A stretch of 39,333 nucleotides of DNA from Rhodospirillaceae bacterium (GTDB lineage Bacteria > Pseudomonadota > Alphaproteobacteria > Rhodospirillales > JABJKH01), in assembly GCA_018660465.1 (NCBI GenBank), contig JABJKH010000061.1:1-39333 (forward strand), in the 5' to 3' direction. Positions 25,666-35,358 of this stretch are shown here, piece after piece. Position numbers and translations under genes: made by a program. The notes under the pieces are model-generated. The model did no database searches, was not told where the DNA came from, and saw only the letters and a list, made by a program, of their open reading frames with translations. Position 1 is the first letter of the stretch. Each line of letters starts with the position of its first letter.

Positions 25666-27039
25666 ATGGTAAACATGAGTTTTAAGAGATGGCTAAAAAT
25701 ATTTGTTGTGGCTGGGATCGCCTTAATTTCAGCAGGAAATGCGTCACCGGCAAGCGTCTTTAATCCAGAAACTTTCATGCTCAAGAACGGCATGCAGGTC
25801 GTCGTCATTCCAAATCATCGAGTGCCCGTTGTGACGCACATGGTTTGGTACAAAGTTGGATCAGCCGACGAACAGGAAGGCGAATCTGGAATTGCCCATT
25901 TTCTTGAGCACTTGATGTTCAAGGGGACTAAGACCCTAGGCAATGGCGAATTCTCTCGAATCCTGGCCAAAAATGGCGGCCAACAGAATGCGTTTACCTC
26001 CACCGATTACACGGCCTATTTCCAAAACGTCGCGGTTGATCGCTTGGAAATGGTCATGCGCATGGAAGCTGACCGCATGACCAACTTGGTCCTAACCAAG
26101 AATGACGTCGTGACGGAGCGCGAAGTGGTTTTGGAAGAACGTCGTTCCAGGACAGGCAACAACCCAGGTGCCTTGCTGCGCGAACAAGCGAATGCTGCGT
26201 TGTTTCTCAATTACCCCTACCGGCGACCGATCATCGGTTGGGAACATGAAATCCGCAGTCTGGACTATACCCGCGTGATTAATTTCTATCGCCGTTGGTA
26301 TGCCCCCAACAATGCGATCTTGGTTGTCGCGGGCGACATGACAGCGAAAAAGCTGAAACCCCTGGCTGAAAAATATTACGGCACCATTCCCGCCGCTAAA
26401 CCAATTGTCCGAAATCGGGCAGAAGAGCCGCCGCACAACGCTGCCCGGCAAGTCGTCCTAAAAGACCGCCGGGTCCGTCAGAAATCCTGGAGCCGGACCT
26501 ATCTGGCACCAAGTTACAAATTTGGAAATCGCGATCACGCCTATGCTTTGGAGGTGCTGGTCGAATATCTAGGCGCCGGGGCGACAAGTCCGCTTTTCAG
26601 GTCTTTGGTCATGAAACAACGCATCGCTGTTAGTGCCGGCGCTTATTACAGCCCTGGTGATTTGGGCCCGTCGCAGTTTGCTTTTTATGCCAGCCCAAAA
26701 CCCGGTGTTTCCATAGAGAAAGTAAAAAAAGCGCTGATGGCGGAGGTTGCCAAGCTGTTGAAAGATGGCATTGATAAAGCCGAAATTAAACGCGCCAAAC
26801 AGCGATTGCTGGATGAAGCCGTATACGCCAGAGATTCCGCCCGCGCGGGAGCCCGTGTTCTAGGTTCTGCGTTGGCCATCGGAATGACCATCAATGATGT
26901 GGAGACGTGGCCGGAGCGGATTTCAGCTGTCACTGTGGCCGAGATAAATGCGGCGCTTGTTGACGTGGTCAATGATCGGCACTCGGTTACGGCTATTTTG
27001 CTGCCTGAAAAAATGGCGAAGAAGGGAGCAATGAAATGA
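25666..27039 (+). CDS. M16-family zinc peptidase, catalytic subunit
   Basis: The 457-residue protein carries a signal peptide (hydrophobic residues about 11-25) and an M16 domain with the inverted zinc motif HFLEH: H78, E81, H82. The downstream glutamate lies in TEREVVLEERRSR. NGGQQNAFTSTDYTAYF and PNNAILVVAGDM are further family hallmarks. It should act in the periplasm. An ATG at 25675 is an alternative start. The next gene, overlapping by 4 bp, encodes a second M16 protein without the zinc motif, so the two probably form a heterodimer as in other two-gene M16B systems. Substrates are unknown. Confidence 0.92.
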   Translation: MVNMSFKRWLKIFVVAGIALISAGNASPASVFNPETFMLKNGMQVVVIPNHRVPVVTHMVWYKVGSADEQEGESGIAHFLEHLMFKGTKTLGNGEFSRILAKNGGQQNAFTSTDYTAYFQNVAVDRLEMVMRMEADRMTNLVLTKNDVVTEREVVLEERRSRTGNNPGALLREQANAALFLNYPYRRPIIGWEHEIRSLDYTRVINFYRRWYAPNNAILVVAGDMTAKKLKPLAEKYYGTIPAAKPIVRNRAEEPPHNAARQVVLKDRRVRQKSWSRTYLAPSYKFGNRDHAYALEVLVEYLGAGATSPLFRSLVMKQRIAVSAGAYYSPGDLGPSQFAFYASPKPGVSIEKVKKALMAEVAKLLKDGIDKAEIKRAKQRLLDEAVYARDSARAGARVLGSALAIGMTINDVETWPERISAVTVAEINAALVDVVNDRHSVTAILLPEKMAKKGAMK

Positions 27040-28349
27040 GATACCTATTAATCGCAGTATTGCTTACCCTCTCATTTGCCGCACCTGCCCAGGCGGTCAA
27101 TGTCGAAGAAATCAAAACCGACAACGGCCTAACCGCATGGATGGTGCGCGATCCGACCAATCCCATTATTTCCATCCGCTTTAGCTTCAAAGGTGGCTCT
27201 GCATTGGACCCAGTGGGAAAAGAAGGTCTGGCCGAATTGGTATCCTCAACGATGGACGAAGGTGCCGGAAAATGGGACAGCCGCGGCTTTCAACGGCAAA
27301 TGGAAGATTTATCCGTCCAACTGCGATTTGAGGCCGGTCGGGATTCCTTTGGTGGCAGGCTCAAGACACTTAGAAAGAACCGCCAAGCGGCGTTTGATTT
27401 GCTAGCGGCGGCCTTAACCAAACCTCGGTTCGACGAAGAACCCGTCACACGCATTCGTGGGCAAATTCTGGCCGGTCTTCGCCAGGAAGCCGAAGACCCT
27501 GGCAGCGTCGCCGGGAAAACCCTGATGAAGGCGTTGTTTCCCAAACACCCCTACGGGCGACCAGGTTCGGGAACTGTCAAAAGTGTTGCGACGATCACTC
27601 AGGACGACCTAAAGAACTTCGTCAAGCGCCGCCTTGCGCGCAACAATTTGGTCGTCGGAATTGTCGGGGATATATCCAAGAAAGAAGCGGCAGCGTTTCT
27701 ATCTACAACCTTTGGCGGTCTGCCGAGAAATGCCGCTCCCTGGACTTTGCCGGTTGCCGTCGCAGGTGCTGCAGGCAAAACAATTGTCGTGAAAAAACCG
27801 GTTCCGCAAAGTTCCATTATGTACGCTCACGAGGGATTCAAGCGCGACGATCCAGACTTTTTCGCCGCCTTCTTGGTAAATCATATTTTGGGTGGGGGCA
27901 GCTTTACCTCCAGACTGTACCAAAATATTCGAGAAAAACGTGGACTGGTGTATTCGATCAGCAGCTATCTGCATCCTATGGATTGGGCGGGGCTGGTCGC
28001 GGGCAGTGGTGGCACCGCCAATGCTCGGGTCGGTGAAACGGTGACATTGTTACGCGAAGAATGGAACCGAATCGCTAAAGATGGAATCACCAAAACTGAA
28101 TTATCCGAGGCCAAAACGTTCCAGACCGGTTCGTTCCCTCTTCGATTTACCTCTAGCGGGCGCATTGCCGGCATGCTGGTTTGGATGCAGCTTTGGAACC
28201 GAGGCATCGATTATTTCGACCGCCGCAACGCCCTGATTGAGGCGGTGACCCTCAAAGACGCCAACCGGGTGGCAAAGCGATTGTTGAATGGTGACAAGCT
28301 AACAGTCGTTGTCGTCGGCCAACCAAAGGGTCTAAAGGCCTCTCAATAG
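27036..28349 (+). CDS. M16-family peptidase-like protein, non-catalytic subunit
   Basis: The 437-residue protein begins with a clear Sec signal peptide (MRYLLIAVLLTLSFAAPAQA, cleavage after AQA). The M16 fold is recognisable, but at the zinc-motif position it reads LAELVSSTMDEGAG instead of HxxEH. It therefore cannot bind catalytic zinc. It keeps the substrate-contacting C-terminal motif GGGSFTSRLYQNIREKRGLVYSI. The catalytic partner is encoded immediately upstream with a 4-bp ATGA overlap. The pattern of zinc site in one subunit and R/Y substrate motif in the other recalls mitochondrial processing peptidase. Confidence 0.92.
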   Translation: MRYLLIAVLLTLSFAAPAQAVNVEEIKTDNGLTAWMVRDPTNPIISIRFSFKGGSALDPVGKEGLAELVSSTMDEGAGKWDSRGFQRQMEDLSVQLRFEAGRDSFGGRLKTLRKNRQAAFDLLAAALTKPRFDEEPVTRIRGQILAGLRQEAEDPGSVAGKTLMKALFPKHPYGRPGSGTVKSVATITQDDLKNFVKRRLARNNLVVGIVGDISKKEAAAFLSTTFGGLPRNAAPWTLPVAVAGAAGKTIVVKKPVPQSSIMYAHEGFKRDDPDFFAAFLVNHILGGGSFTSRLYQNIREKRGLVYSISSYLHPMDWAGLVAGSGGTANARVGETVTLLREEWNRIAKDGITKTELSEAKTFQTGSFPLRFTSSGRIAGMLVWMQLWNRGIDYFDRRNALIEAVTLKDANRVAKRLLNGDKLTVVVVGQPKGLKASQ

Positions 28350-28466
28350 ACATTTCATGGCTTGGTCCGCACATACTGTGTCTGTTAATCTGGCCCACGA
28401 ATTCACTTGGGGGTTTGCCGGGGAATTTACCGGGGTATCAACCCGCCACTTGTTGCGGAATCTAAG

Positions 28467-30116
28467 ATGACATCTCAGCTGGAAACGAGTGCATGGCTGG
28501 CCTTGCGAGCGCACCAAAAACAAGGGAGCGACGTTCACCTGCGCGACCTGTTTGCCGAAGACCTGGAACGGTTTGAGCGTTTCTCTCTGTCGCTTGGCGA
28601 CATGCTGCTGGATTATTCAAAAAATCGAATCACGCCGAAAACCTGTACCTTGCTGTGCGATCTTGCCCGGGAAGCCGAGGTCGAAGCTTGGCGCGACCGC
28701 ATGTTCGCCGGCGATAAAATCAACACCACGGAAAACCGCGCTGCCCTCCACGTCGCACTCCGCAATAGAACCTCAACACCCATTCTCGTTGACGGCAAAA
28801 ACGTTATGCCGCTGGTCCGTGATGCATTAGGTCAAATGCGGGCTTTCGTCGTGTCGGTGCGGGGTGGCATCGCCAAGGGACACACCGGCAAAAAATTCAC
28901 CGATTTTGTAAACATCGGCATTGGCGGCTCTGACCTTGGCCCGGCCATGGTGTGCGAAGCGCTGACCCCTTACGTGAAAGACGGGTTGCGAACCCACTTC
29001 GTCTCCAACGTGGATGCCACCGATATCGTTGAAACCCTGAAAAAGCTTAATCCGGAAACGACGCTTTTCATCATCACGTCGAAGTCCTTTACCACCCAAG
29101 AAACCATGGCTAACGCTGAAGCCGCTAAGATGTGGATCACCGGGACTTTAGGCGATGAAGCGGTTGGTCGGCACTTCGTCGCGATCTCTGAAAACCGTGA
29201 TGCCGTCCAGGCGTTCGGCATTGATCGCGCCAATCATTTCCCAATTTGGGAGTGGGTTGGCGGACGCTATTCCCTGTGGTCGGCAGTCGGGTTGCCGATT
29301 GCTCTGACGACGGGGATGGAGAATTTCGAGGCATTGCTGGACGGTGCCCATGCCATGGATCGGCATTTTATTGAGGCCCCGATAGAAGAAAATATGCCCA
29401 TGATCTTGGCGCTTATGGGGATATGGAACATCAACTGCCAGGGTGCGGCAGGTCACACCATTCTGCCCTACGATCAATATCTGCGCCTGCTACCGGGCTA
29501 CCTTCAACAGGCTGATATGGAAAGCAATGGTAAGGGTGTTGGCCGCGAAGGTGAGGCGGTCACGCAGGGCACAAGTCCTATCGTATTTGGTGCTGCCGGC
29601 ACGGTTGGGCAGCACTCGTTTTACCAACTTCTCCATCAAGGCCCGGAGTTGGTGACGGCTGACTTTATCGCCGCAGCCGAGTCCCATAACCCCTTGGGCG
29701 ACCGCCATGAAAAGCTGTTGGCGAATTGTTTTGCGCAAGCTGAGGCTCTTATGCGCGGCAAGACGGAAGAAGAAGTGCGTACGGAATTGGAAGGCGAGGG
29801 CCTGAGCCAAGGGCTGGTTAATCGGCTGGCCCCACATAAGGTCTTCCCGGGCAATCGCCCCAGCAATTCGATCCTGGTGCGTAAGTTCGACCCGCATACG
29901 CTGGGCAAATTAATTGCCCTTTATGAGCATAAAATTTTTATTCAAGGGGTGATCTGGGGCATTAATTCGTTTGATCAATGGGGCGTGGAGTTGGGCAAAG
30001 TTTTGGCCGACGACATTCTGCCTGATCTAATGACAGATGCTACGGCCGACAGGCACGATGCCTCCACCAATGGATTGATCAACGCCTACCAGAAATGGAA
30101 ATCGGAAATCCTATGA
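28467..30116 (+). CDS. pgi: Glucose-6-phosphate isomerase
   Basis: Pgi interconverts glucose 6-phosphate and fructose 6-phosphate. The 549-residue protein has [14 protein letters not shown] near residue 150 and [30 protein letters not shown] near 360 carries the catalytic glutamate region, [12 protein letters not shown] holds the active histidine, and the C-terminal [11 protein letters not shown] has lysine near 511. I chose the ATG at 28467, where family similarity begins; the frame runs on upstream to 28407. The stop overlaps the mutL start by 4 bp, an unusual coupling of glycolysis and mismatch repair genes. Confidence 0.96.
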   Translation: MTSQLETSAWLALRAHQKQGSDVHLRDLFAEDLERFERFSLSLGDMLLDYSKNRITPKTCTLLCDLAREAEVEAWRDRMFAGDKINTTENRAALHVALRNRTSTPILVDGKNVMPLVRDALGQMRAFVVSVRGGIAKGHTGKKFTDFVNIGIGGSDLGPAMVCEALTPYVKDGLRTHFVSNVDATDIVETLKKLNPETTLFIITSKSFTTQETMANAEAAKMWITGTLGDEAVGRHFVAISENRDAVQAFGIDRANHFPIWEWVGGRYSLWSAVGLPIALTTGMENFEALLDGAHAMDRHFIEAPIEENMPMILALMGIWNINCQGAAGHTILPYDQYLRLLPGYLQQADMESNGKGVGREGEAVTQGTSPIVFGAAGTVGQHSFYQLLHQGPELVTADFIAAAESHNPLGDRHEKLLANCFAQAEALMRGKTEEEVRTELEGEGLSQGLVNRLAPHKVFPGNRPSNSILVRKFDPHTLGKLIALYEHKIFIQGVIWGINSFDQWGVELGKVLADDILPDLMTDATADRHDASTNGLINAYQKWKSEIL

Positions 30117-31906
30117 CGATCCGTATGTTGCCGGAAACCGTGATCAACCGCATCGCCGCGGGCGAAGTGGTTGAGCGGCCTGCCTCTGCGGTGAAGGAAC
30201 TGGTGGAAAACAGCATTGATGCGGGGGCCACACATATTGATGTCACCGTAAGAGACGGTGGCCAGACCTTAATTTCGGTTGAAGACGATGGTCGCGGTAT
30301 GACGGCCGATGAAATGGCTTTGGCGGTCCAACGCCATGCGACATCCAAGCTCCCCAACGATGACCTGCTCGATATCCGCTCGCTAGGTTTCCGAGGGGAA
30401 GCTCTACCATCCATCGGCGCTGTCAGCAGGCTCCACATCACCAGTCGAACCCAAGGCAGCGACAGCGCGTGGAAGATTACTGTCGAAGGAGGACGGGTGG
30501 AGAAACCGCAGCCCGCAGCACATCCAGACGGCACGCGGATCGAAGTCCTGGATTTATTCTTCGCCACACCGGCGCGGCTCAAGTTTCTAAAAACACCCCG
30601 CACCGAAATGAACCATGTAACCGAGACCTTGCAACGCCTCGCCATGGCTCATCCGGGAATTACGTTCAGTCTCTCGGATGGAGAGCGCACGATCTTCAAA
30701 TTATCAGGCGCGCAAGGGGAATTGTTCCAGTCCCGCCTCGACCGCTTAGGCGCGATCATGGGCCGGGAATTCGCCGACAACGCCATCCCGATTGATGCGG
30801 AACGCGAAGGTGTCCGCATGACCGGTTTCGTCGGTCTGCCGACCCTCAACCGAGGCAACGCCGCCAAGCAGTTCATGTTTGTTAATGGCCGACCGGTGCG
30901 AGATAAATTATTCTACGGTGCTGTGCGCGGCGCGTACCGGGACTTCCTCGCATCTGACCGGCACCCGTTGTTAGCCCTCTTCCTGGAACTCGAGTCCGAT
31001 CAGGTCGACGTCAATGTGCACCCGGCCAAGACCGAAGTCAGATTTCGCGATCAAGGCAATGTCCGAGGATTAATCGTTGGTGCCTTGAAACGTGCCTTGG
31101 CCGATGCCGGACATCGTGCCTCAACCACGGTGGCATCGGCAGCCCTCGGCGCTGTGCAATCAGGTAGTCTACCAAGCTACTCGGGCCAGGGTGGTTACGG
31201 TCATACTATTCCACGTCCGTTATCATCGGGCCTGCACGAGACGGCAACATCGTTCCATGCGCCGCTGCCCAATGTGGACCAAGGCTTGGAAGCGCCTCAG
31301 TTCGAACCTACCAATGACACAGCAGATTACCCCTTAGGGGTTGCCCGTGGTCAGGTCCATGAGACCTATGTTATTGCGCAAACGGGAGATGGCTTGGTCA
31401 TCGTCGATCAGCACGCGGCACACGAACGACTTGTGCATGAGCGCTTGAAGAATGCCCTTGATGCCGAAGGCGTGCACCGTCAGGGAATGCTTATCCCGGA
31501 AGTTGTGGAACTGGACGAGGCTTCCGCTGATCGGTTGATCGCTCGATCAGAAGAACTGGCAGAACTGGGCTTGGTGCTGGAACCCTTTGGCGTAGGAGCC
31601 ATCGTTGTTCGTGAAACGCCCGCGCTGTTGGGCGAGACGAATGTGGTTGGGTTGGTGCGGGACTTAGCCGACGATTTGGCCGAGTTCGATGAAGCGATTT
31701 CACTCAAAGACCGTCTCGGTGATGTCTGCGCCACCATGGCATGTCATGGCAGCATCCGCGCTGGGCGGCGACTAAATGCGCACGAAATGAACGCCTTGCT
31801 CCGTGAGATGGAGGCAACGCCTCATTCAGGACAATGCTCCCATGGGCGTCCAACTTACGTAGAATTAAAATTGGCGGACATCGAAAAGCTCTTTGGTCGG
31901 CGCTAA
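30113..31906 (+). CDS. mutL: DNA mismatch repair protein MutL
   Basis: MutL links mismatch recognition by MutS to strand incision. The 597-residue protein starts at the ATG overlapping the pgi stop. The GHKL ATPase motifs are [11 protein letters not shown] (30-39), DDGRGM (58-63) and [14 protein letters not shown] (92-105). After a proline- and glycine-rich linker (about 350-410), the C-terminal domain has the endonuclease motif [12 protein letters not shown] near residue 431, [15 protein letters not shown] and a terminal FGRR. It therefore belongs to the endonuclease-active MutL class, consistent with organisms lacking MutH. The next gene starts in its stop codon (TAATG). Confidence 0.96.
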   Translation: MTIRMLPETVINRIAAGEVVERPASAVKELVENSIDAGATHIDVTVRDGGQTLISVEDDGRGMTADEMALAVQRHATSKLPNDDLLDIRSLGFRGEALPSIGAVSRLHITSRTQGSDSAWKITVEGGRVEKPQPAAHPDGTRIEVLDLFFATPARLKFLKTPRTEMNHVTETLQRLAMAHPGITFSLSDGERTIFKLSGAQGELFQSRLDRLGAIMGREFADNAIPIDAEREGVRMTGFVGLPTLNRGNAAKQFMFVNGRPVRDKLFYGAVRGAYRDFLASDRHPLLALFLELESDQVDVNVHPAKTEVRFRDQGNVRGLIVGALKRALADAGHRASTTVASAALGAVQSGSLPSYSGQGGYGHTIPRPLSSGLHETATSFHAPLPNVDQGLEAPQFEPTNDTADYPLGVARGQVHETYVIAQTGDGLVIVDQHAAHERLVHERLKNALDAEGVHRQGMLIPEVVELDEASADRLIARSEELAELGLVLEPFGVGAIVVRETPALLGETNVVGLVRDLADDLAEFDEAISLKDRLGDVCATMACHGSIRAGRRLNAHEMNALLREMEATPHSGQCSHGRPTYVELKLADIEKLFGRR

Positions 31907-32703
31907 TGCTCGGCGAAATTTTTCAGTACCTGACCACGTCGTGTCCCAAATATGTCCGCGCCATGGGTTACCTGCATGGGGCCATCGCCATCGAAGCCCG
32001 CTACAAACGTTGTGCGTCGGCTTGGCAGGGACATACCGATAAAAGTAAGGCGCTAATTTTGGAAGCCGCAGATCACTGCCAAAATAAAAAATTGGCCGTG
32101 GTCTTAGGCTCAGGGATTTTATCGGACATTCCCCTGACTGAGCTGAGCACCCAGTTTGAACGGGTCGAACTGATCGACGTGGTGCATCTGGCAAAGGCCC
32201 GCAAAGCAGCAAACGCTTTTGATAATGTCGGGCTTTTAAGCTCGGAAATTACCGGGGCGGCTGAAATTCTACAGCAACATATCCTCATGGGAGGGTCAGG
32301 CCCAATCGCCGTGCCGACCACGACATTATCGATGATAGAAGATGCGGACCTTGTGGTTTCAGCAAGTGTGTTAAGCCAATTGCCGCTGGCGCTTTTGGAG
32401 ACCGCGCGGACGGGACCTGGCTGGAAAGACCCGGACCTCGTCGATTTTGCGCGGGGTATTCTGCAAGCCCACCTGACGGCGCTGGACACTGCACCTGGAG
32501 TTGTTTGCCTGATCACCGAAGTTGAACGGCAATATTATGAGGCCGATGAGATCGTTGAGATCGAGGACCCTTTGTTTGGACTGAACGTTGGAGAGAGCGA
32601 CGAGGAATGGCTTTGGGAGATCGCGCCTCCGCCAGAACTTGATCCCCGACAAGGTCTGCGGCATCGGATGATTGGGAATATTATAACACCCTCGCGTCCT
32701 TGA
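31906..32703 (+). CDS. Protein of unknown function with a methyltransferase-like Rossmann segment
   Basis: The 265-residue soluble protein matches no family I can name. Residues 63-100 (KLAVVLGSGILSDIPLTEL, FERVELIDVVHLAKARKA) look like the first strand, glycine loop and acidic second strand of a class I S-adenosylmethionine methyltransferase. DADLVVSASVLSQLPLALLE near 148 resembles motif IV/V surroundings. The N-terminus is helical, and the C-terminus is acidic (VGESDEEWLWEIAPPPELDPRQG). The ATG at 31906 overlaps the mutL stop as TAATG, so it is translationally coupled to mutL. Methyltransferase activity is an inference from a fold pattern only. Confidence 0.6.
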   Translation: MLGEIFQYLTTSCPKYVRAMGYLHGAIAIEARYKRCASAWQGHTDKSKALILEAADHCQNKKLAVVLGSGILSDIPLTELSTQFERVELIDVVHLAKARKAANAFDNVGLLSSEITGAAEILQQHILMGGSGPIAVPTTTLSMIEDADLVVSASVLSQLPLALLETARTGPGWKDPDLVDFARGILQAHLTALDTAPGVVCLITEVERQYYEADEIVEIEDPLFGLNVGESDEEWLWEIAPPPELDPRQGLRHRMIGNIITPSRP

Positions 32704-32726
32704 TCTGGATAGATTATATCTAAGCC

Positions 32727-32906
32727 ATGGTAGTTTTGATCGTCATTGCTTTAACTTGCGTAGTCTTATCGCTGATGATTGGCGTGATCAGCATGGCCAA
32801 GGGTGGTGAATTTAACGCTAAGTACGGCAATCTGCTGATGCGCGCGCGGATCATATCGCAAGGCATAGCAGTAGTCTTGCTTCTGATCATGATGATGACG
32901 GCTTAG
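32727..32906 (+). CDS. Small twin-transmembrane protein (HIG1-like)
   Basis: This is a 59-residue open reading frame. The translation has a first hydrophobic helix (MVVLIVIALTCVVLSLMIGV), a short polar hairpin ISMAKGGEFNAKYGNLLMRAR, and a second helix (GIAVVLLLIMMM). The AKGGEFNxKYGNxLMRxR loop is the hallmark of small twin-transmembrane proteins related to the HIG1 domain, known from alphaproteobacteria and mitochondria. The stop is 2 bp before the adenosyltransferase start. Respiratory supercomplex roles are known for some HIG1 proteins; the role here is unknown. Confidence 0.85.
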   Translation: MVVLIVIALTCVVLSLMIGVISMAKGGEFNAKYGNLLMRARIISQGIAVVLLLIMMMTA

Positions 32907-32908
32907 AT

Positions 32909-33469
32909 ATGGTGCGCCTGACCAGAATTTATACTCGCGGCGGCGACAAGGGCGAGACCTCGCTCGGTGGTGGCGCGCGGGTGCCAAAGCATGACCTCCG
33001 CGTTGAAGCCATGGGAGCAGTTGACGAAACCAACGCCGCCATCGGGTGTGCGCGCTTGCATACAGACGGCGACATAGATGACATGCTCAGCCGTATCCAA
33101 AACGATTTATTTGATCTGGGCGCAGACTTGGCCACCCCGGACGACGTCAAAAAAGACGGAGCGCTTTGCATCACCCCGGCTCAGGTGGAACGTCTGGAAA
33201 GCGAAATCGATCTTTTAAACGCTGCCCTAGAACCGCTGAATTCGTTTGTTCTGCCAGGGGGAAGCCCTGCTGCTGCCAATCTGCATCTGGCCCGAACCCT
33301 GGCCCGTCGCGCAGAACGGATTATGACAACCCTCGCTGAACGCGACCGTTTATCGGATGCTGCCGTTCAGTATATCAACCGCTTATCTGATCATCTATTT
33401 GTTGCCGCACGGGCGCTTAATAATAACGGTGCAACCGACGTCCTTTGGAAGCCGGGTGAGAATACTTGA
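32909..33469 (+). CDS. Cob(I)alamin adenosyltransferase, PduO type
   Basis: The enzyme transfers adenosyl from ATP to cob(I)alamin to give coenzyme B12. The 186-residue protein begins with the ATP-binding signature TRIYTRGGDKGETSL, followed by EAMGAVDETNAAIG. Further on are the family helices VERLESEIDLLN, FVLPGGSPAAANLHLARTLARRAER and QYINRLSDHLFVAAR. It follows the twin-transmembrane gene by 2 bp. Products would serve methylmalonyl-CoA mutase or related enzymes, consistent with the downstream acyl-CoA oxidation genes. Confidence 0.93.
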   Translation: MVRLTRIYTRGGDKGETSLGGGARVPKHDLRVEAMGAVDETNAAIGCARLHTDGDIDDMLSRIQNDLFDLGADLATPDDVKKDGALCITPAQVERLESEIDLLNAALEPLNSFVLPGGSPAAANLHLARTLARRAERIMTTLAERDRLSDAAVQYINRLSDHLFVAARALNNNGATDVLWKPGENT

Positions 33470-33476
33470 GCAGCCG

Positions 33477-33503
33477 TTGACAGCCCTGGATGTTGGTTAT
33501 ACT
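33477..33503 (+). promoter_or_regulatory. Putative sigma-70 promoter for etfBA
   Basis: TTGACA at 33477-33482 and TATACT at 33498-33503 are near-perfect -35 and -10 hexamers, separated by a short 15-base spacer. They lie just after the adenosyltransferase stop and would give a leader of about 110 bases before etfB. The short spacer lowers confidence. A small hairpin (GGTTTT-ACTG-AAAACC, 33532-33547) follows in the leader. Confidence 0.4.
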
Positions 33504-33619
33504 TTCGGCAGAAATCGGTCGTTCATCAGGGGGTTTTACTGAAAACCGTTACCTGAATGTCCGACTCGAGACGAAATTACTTGGGTCAACTCACATTTTA
33601 ACAACATCACGGTTACAAT

Positions 33620-34372
33620 ATGAAGGTTCTCGTCGCGGTTAAGCGCGTCATCGATTTTAACGTGAAAATTCGCGTAAAGTCTGACAACACGGGCGTTGAA
33701 ACAGCCAACGTCAAAATGTCCATGAACCCCTTCGATGAGATTGCCGTCGAAGAGGCCATCCGACTAAAGGAAGCTGGTACAGTATCTGAGGTCATTGTTG
33801 CCTCCGTCGGCACCCGCCATTCTCGGGAGACCATCCGCACGGCACTCGCCATGGGTGCGGACCGGGGTGTTTTGGTCGAAACCGACACAGACGTGGAACC
33901 CCTAGGCGTGGCAAAAATTCTCAAAGCCGTCGCTGACAAGGAAGAGCCGGGGCTGATTATTCTCGGCAAGCAGGCCATTGACGATGATTCGAACCAGACC
34001 GGGCAGATGCTGTCGGCACTTCTCGGATGGCCACAAGGAACCTTTAGCTCAAAATTAACCCTGAGCGATGACAAGGCGGAAGTCTTGCGCGAAGTTGATG
34101 GTGGGCTGGAAACCGTAGCGCTGGATATGCCTGCGGTCGTCACTGTGGATTTACGCATGAACGAACCCCGCTACGCGACCCTGCCCAACATCATGAAGGC
34201 GAAGAAAAAGCCGGTCGAGGAATTATCGCCGGAAGATTTGGGCATCGATGTGACCCCGCGCATGACGACATTGAAAGTGACTGAGCCGCCAACCCGAGAG
34301 GCAGGCGTCATCGTCGAAGATGTCGCACAACTGGTCGATAAACTGAAAAACGAAGCCAAGGTGATCTCATGA
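33620..34372 (+). CDS. etfB: Electron transfer flavoprotein subunit beta
   Basis: EtfB forms with EtfA the soluble flavoprotein that carries electrons from acyl-CoA dehydrogenases to ETF:ubiquinone oxidoreductase; the beta subunit binds AMP. The 250-residue protein starts [20 protein letters not shown] and has [19 protein letters not shown]. The ETF-beta signature region [24 protein letters not shown] and [22 protein letters not shown] follow. This corresponds to group I ETF of alphaproteobacteria and mitochondria. It overlaps etfA by 4 bp. Confidence 0.96.
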   Translation: MKVLVAVKRVIDFNVKIRVKSDNTGVETANVKMSMNPFDEIAVEEAIRLKEAGTVSEVIVASVGTRHSRETIRTALAMGADRGVLVETDTDVEPLGVAKILKAVADKEEPGLIILGKQAIDDDSNQTGQMLSALLGWPQGTFSSKLTLSDDKAEVLREVDGGLETVALDMPAVVTVDLRMNEPRYATLPNIMKAKKKPVEELSPEDLGIDVTPRMTTLKVTEPPTREAGVIVEDVAQLVDKLKNEAKVIS

Positions 34373-35298
34373 CAGTCCTGGTCCTAGCCGAACACGATAA
34401 CCACGAACTCAAGCCCGCAACCCTGAACACGGTGACGGCAGCTGCCGAACTGGGCGATGTTGAAATCCTGGTGCTCGGTCATCAATGTGGCGGCGTTGCG
34501 GATGCCGCTGCCAAAGTTTCTGGCGTTACCAAGGTGCTCGTCGGTGATGCGGAATACTTGGCCCATCCTCTAGCTGAACGAATGGCACCGATCCTGGTTA
34601 ATCTGGCGGGCAACTACAGTCATGTGCTGGCACCGGCGACGACCTACGGAAAAAACGTACTGCCCCGTGCTGCGGCTCTTTTGGACGTCGCACAGATTTC
34701 CGAAATCTCCGCTGTTGAGGGACCGGATACATTCGTCCGCCCGATCTATGCAGGCAATGCGCTGGCGACTGTTCAATCCAGCGATGGGATCAAGCTCATC
34801 ACGGTCCGCACCACGGCGTTCGATGCCACCGGAGCAGAAGGCGGCAGTGCGGCGATTGAGAATATCGATGTTGAAGAAAGTAGTGCCAATTCATCGTTCT
34901 TAGGTGCCGATGTCACCAAGTCCGAACGCCCTGAGTTGACCAATGCCGGGGTTATTATATCCGGCGGGCGTGGCATGCAGAGCAGCGATAACTTCCCGCT
35001 TTTGGAAGCTGTCGCTGATAAGCTGGGCGCCGCCGTTGGCGCGTCCCGAGCGGCCGTCGATGCCGGCTTTGCACCGAATGATTATCAAGTTGGCCAGACC
35101 GGCAAGGTCGTCGCACCTGACCTTTACATCGCGGTTGGAATTTCCGGCGCCATCCAGCATTTGGCTGGCATGAAAGACAGCAAAGTGATCGTCGCCATCA
35201 ACAAAGACCCGGATGCGCCGATCTTCCAAGTTGCCGATTATGGATTGGTCGCCGATTTATTTGACGTCCTGCCCGAACTTTCCAGTGCATTGGATTGA
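34369..35298 (+). CDS. etfA: Electron transfer flavoprotein subunit alpha
   Basis: EtfA binds the FAD of the electron transfer flavoprotein. The 309-residue protein contains the FAD-domain run [31 protein letters not shown] and [12 protein letters not shown]. The ETF-alpha signature [17 protein letters not shown] begins near residue 251 and continues into [14 protein letters not shown]. Its ATG lies in the etfB stop (ATGA). A hydroxyacyl-CoA dehydrogenase gene follows after 60 bp, which fits a joint role in beta-oxidation. Confidence 0.96.
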   Translation: MTVLVLAEHDNHELKPATLNTVTAAAELGDVEILVLGHQCGGVADAAAKVSGVTKVLVGDAEYLAHPLAERMAPILVNLAGNYSHVLAPATTYGKNVLPRAAALLDVAQISEISAVEGPDTFVRPIYAGNALATVQSSDGIKLITVRTTAFDATGAEGGSAAIENIDVEESSANSSFLGADVTKSERPELTNAGVIISGGRGMQSSDNFPLLEAVADKLGAAVGASRAAVDAGFAPNDYQVGQTGKVVAPDLYIAVGISGAIQHLAGMKDSKVIVAINKDPDAPIFQVADYGLVADLFDVLPELSSALD

Positions 35299-35358
35299 TC
35301 GCTCTGGCATCCTATCTATCAAGGAACCGGAATTTAAGGGCCGAATTAAGGAAATACC

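Noticed and set aside
33532-33547. GGTTTT-ACTG-AAAACC hairpin as a terminator after the adenosyltransferase gene
   Set aside because: The stem is short and AT-rich and lacks a following T run; it lies downstream of the best candidate promoter, so a terminator role is not supported.
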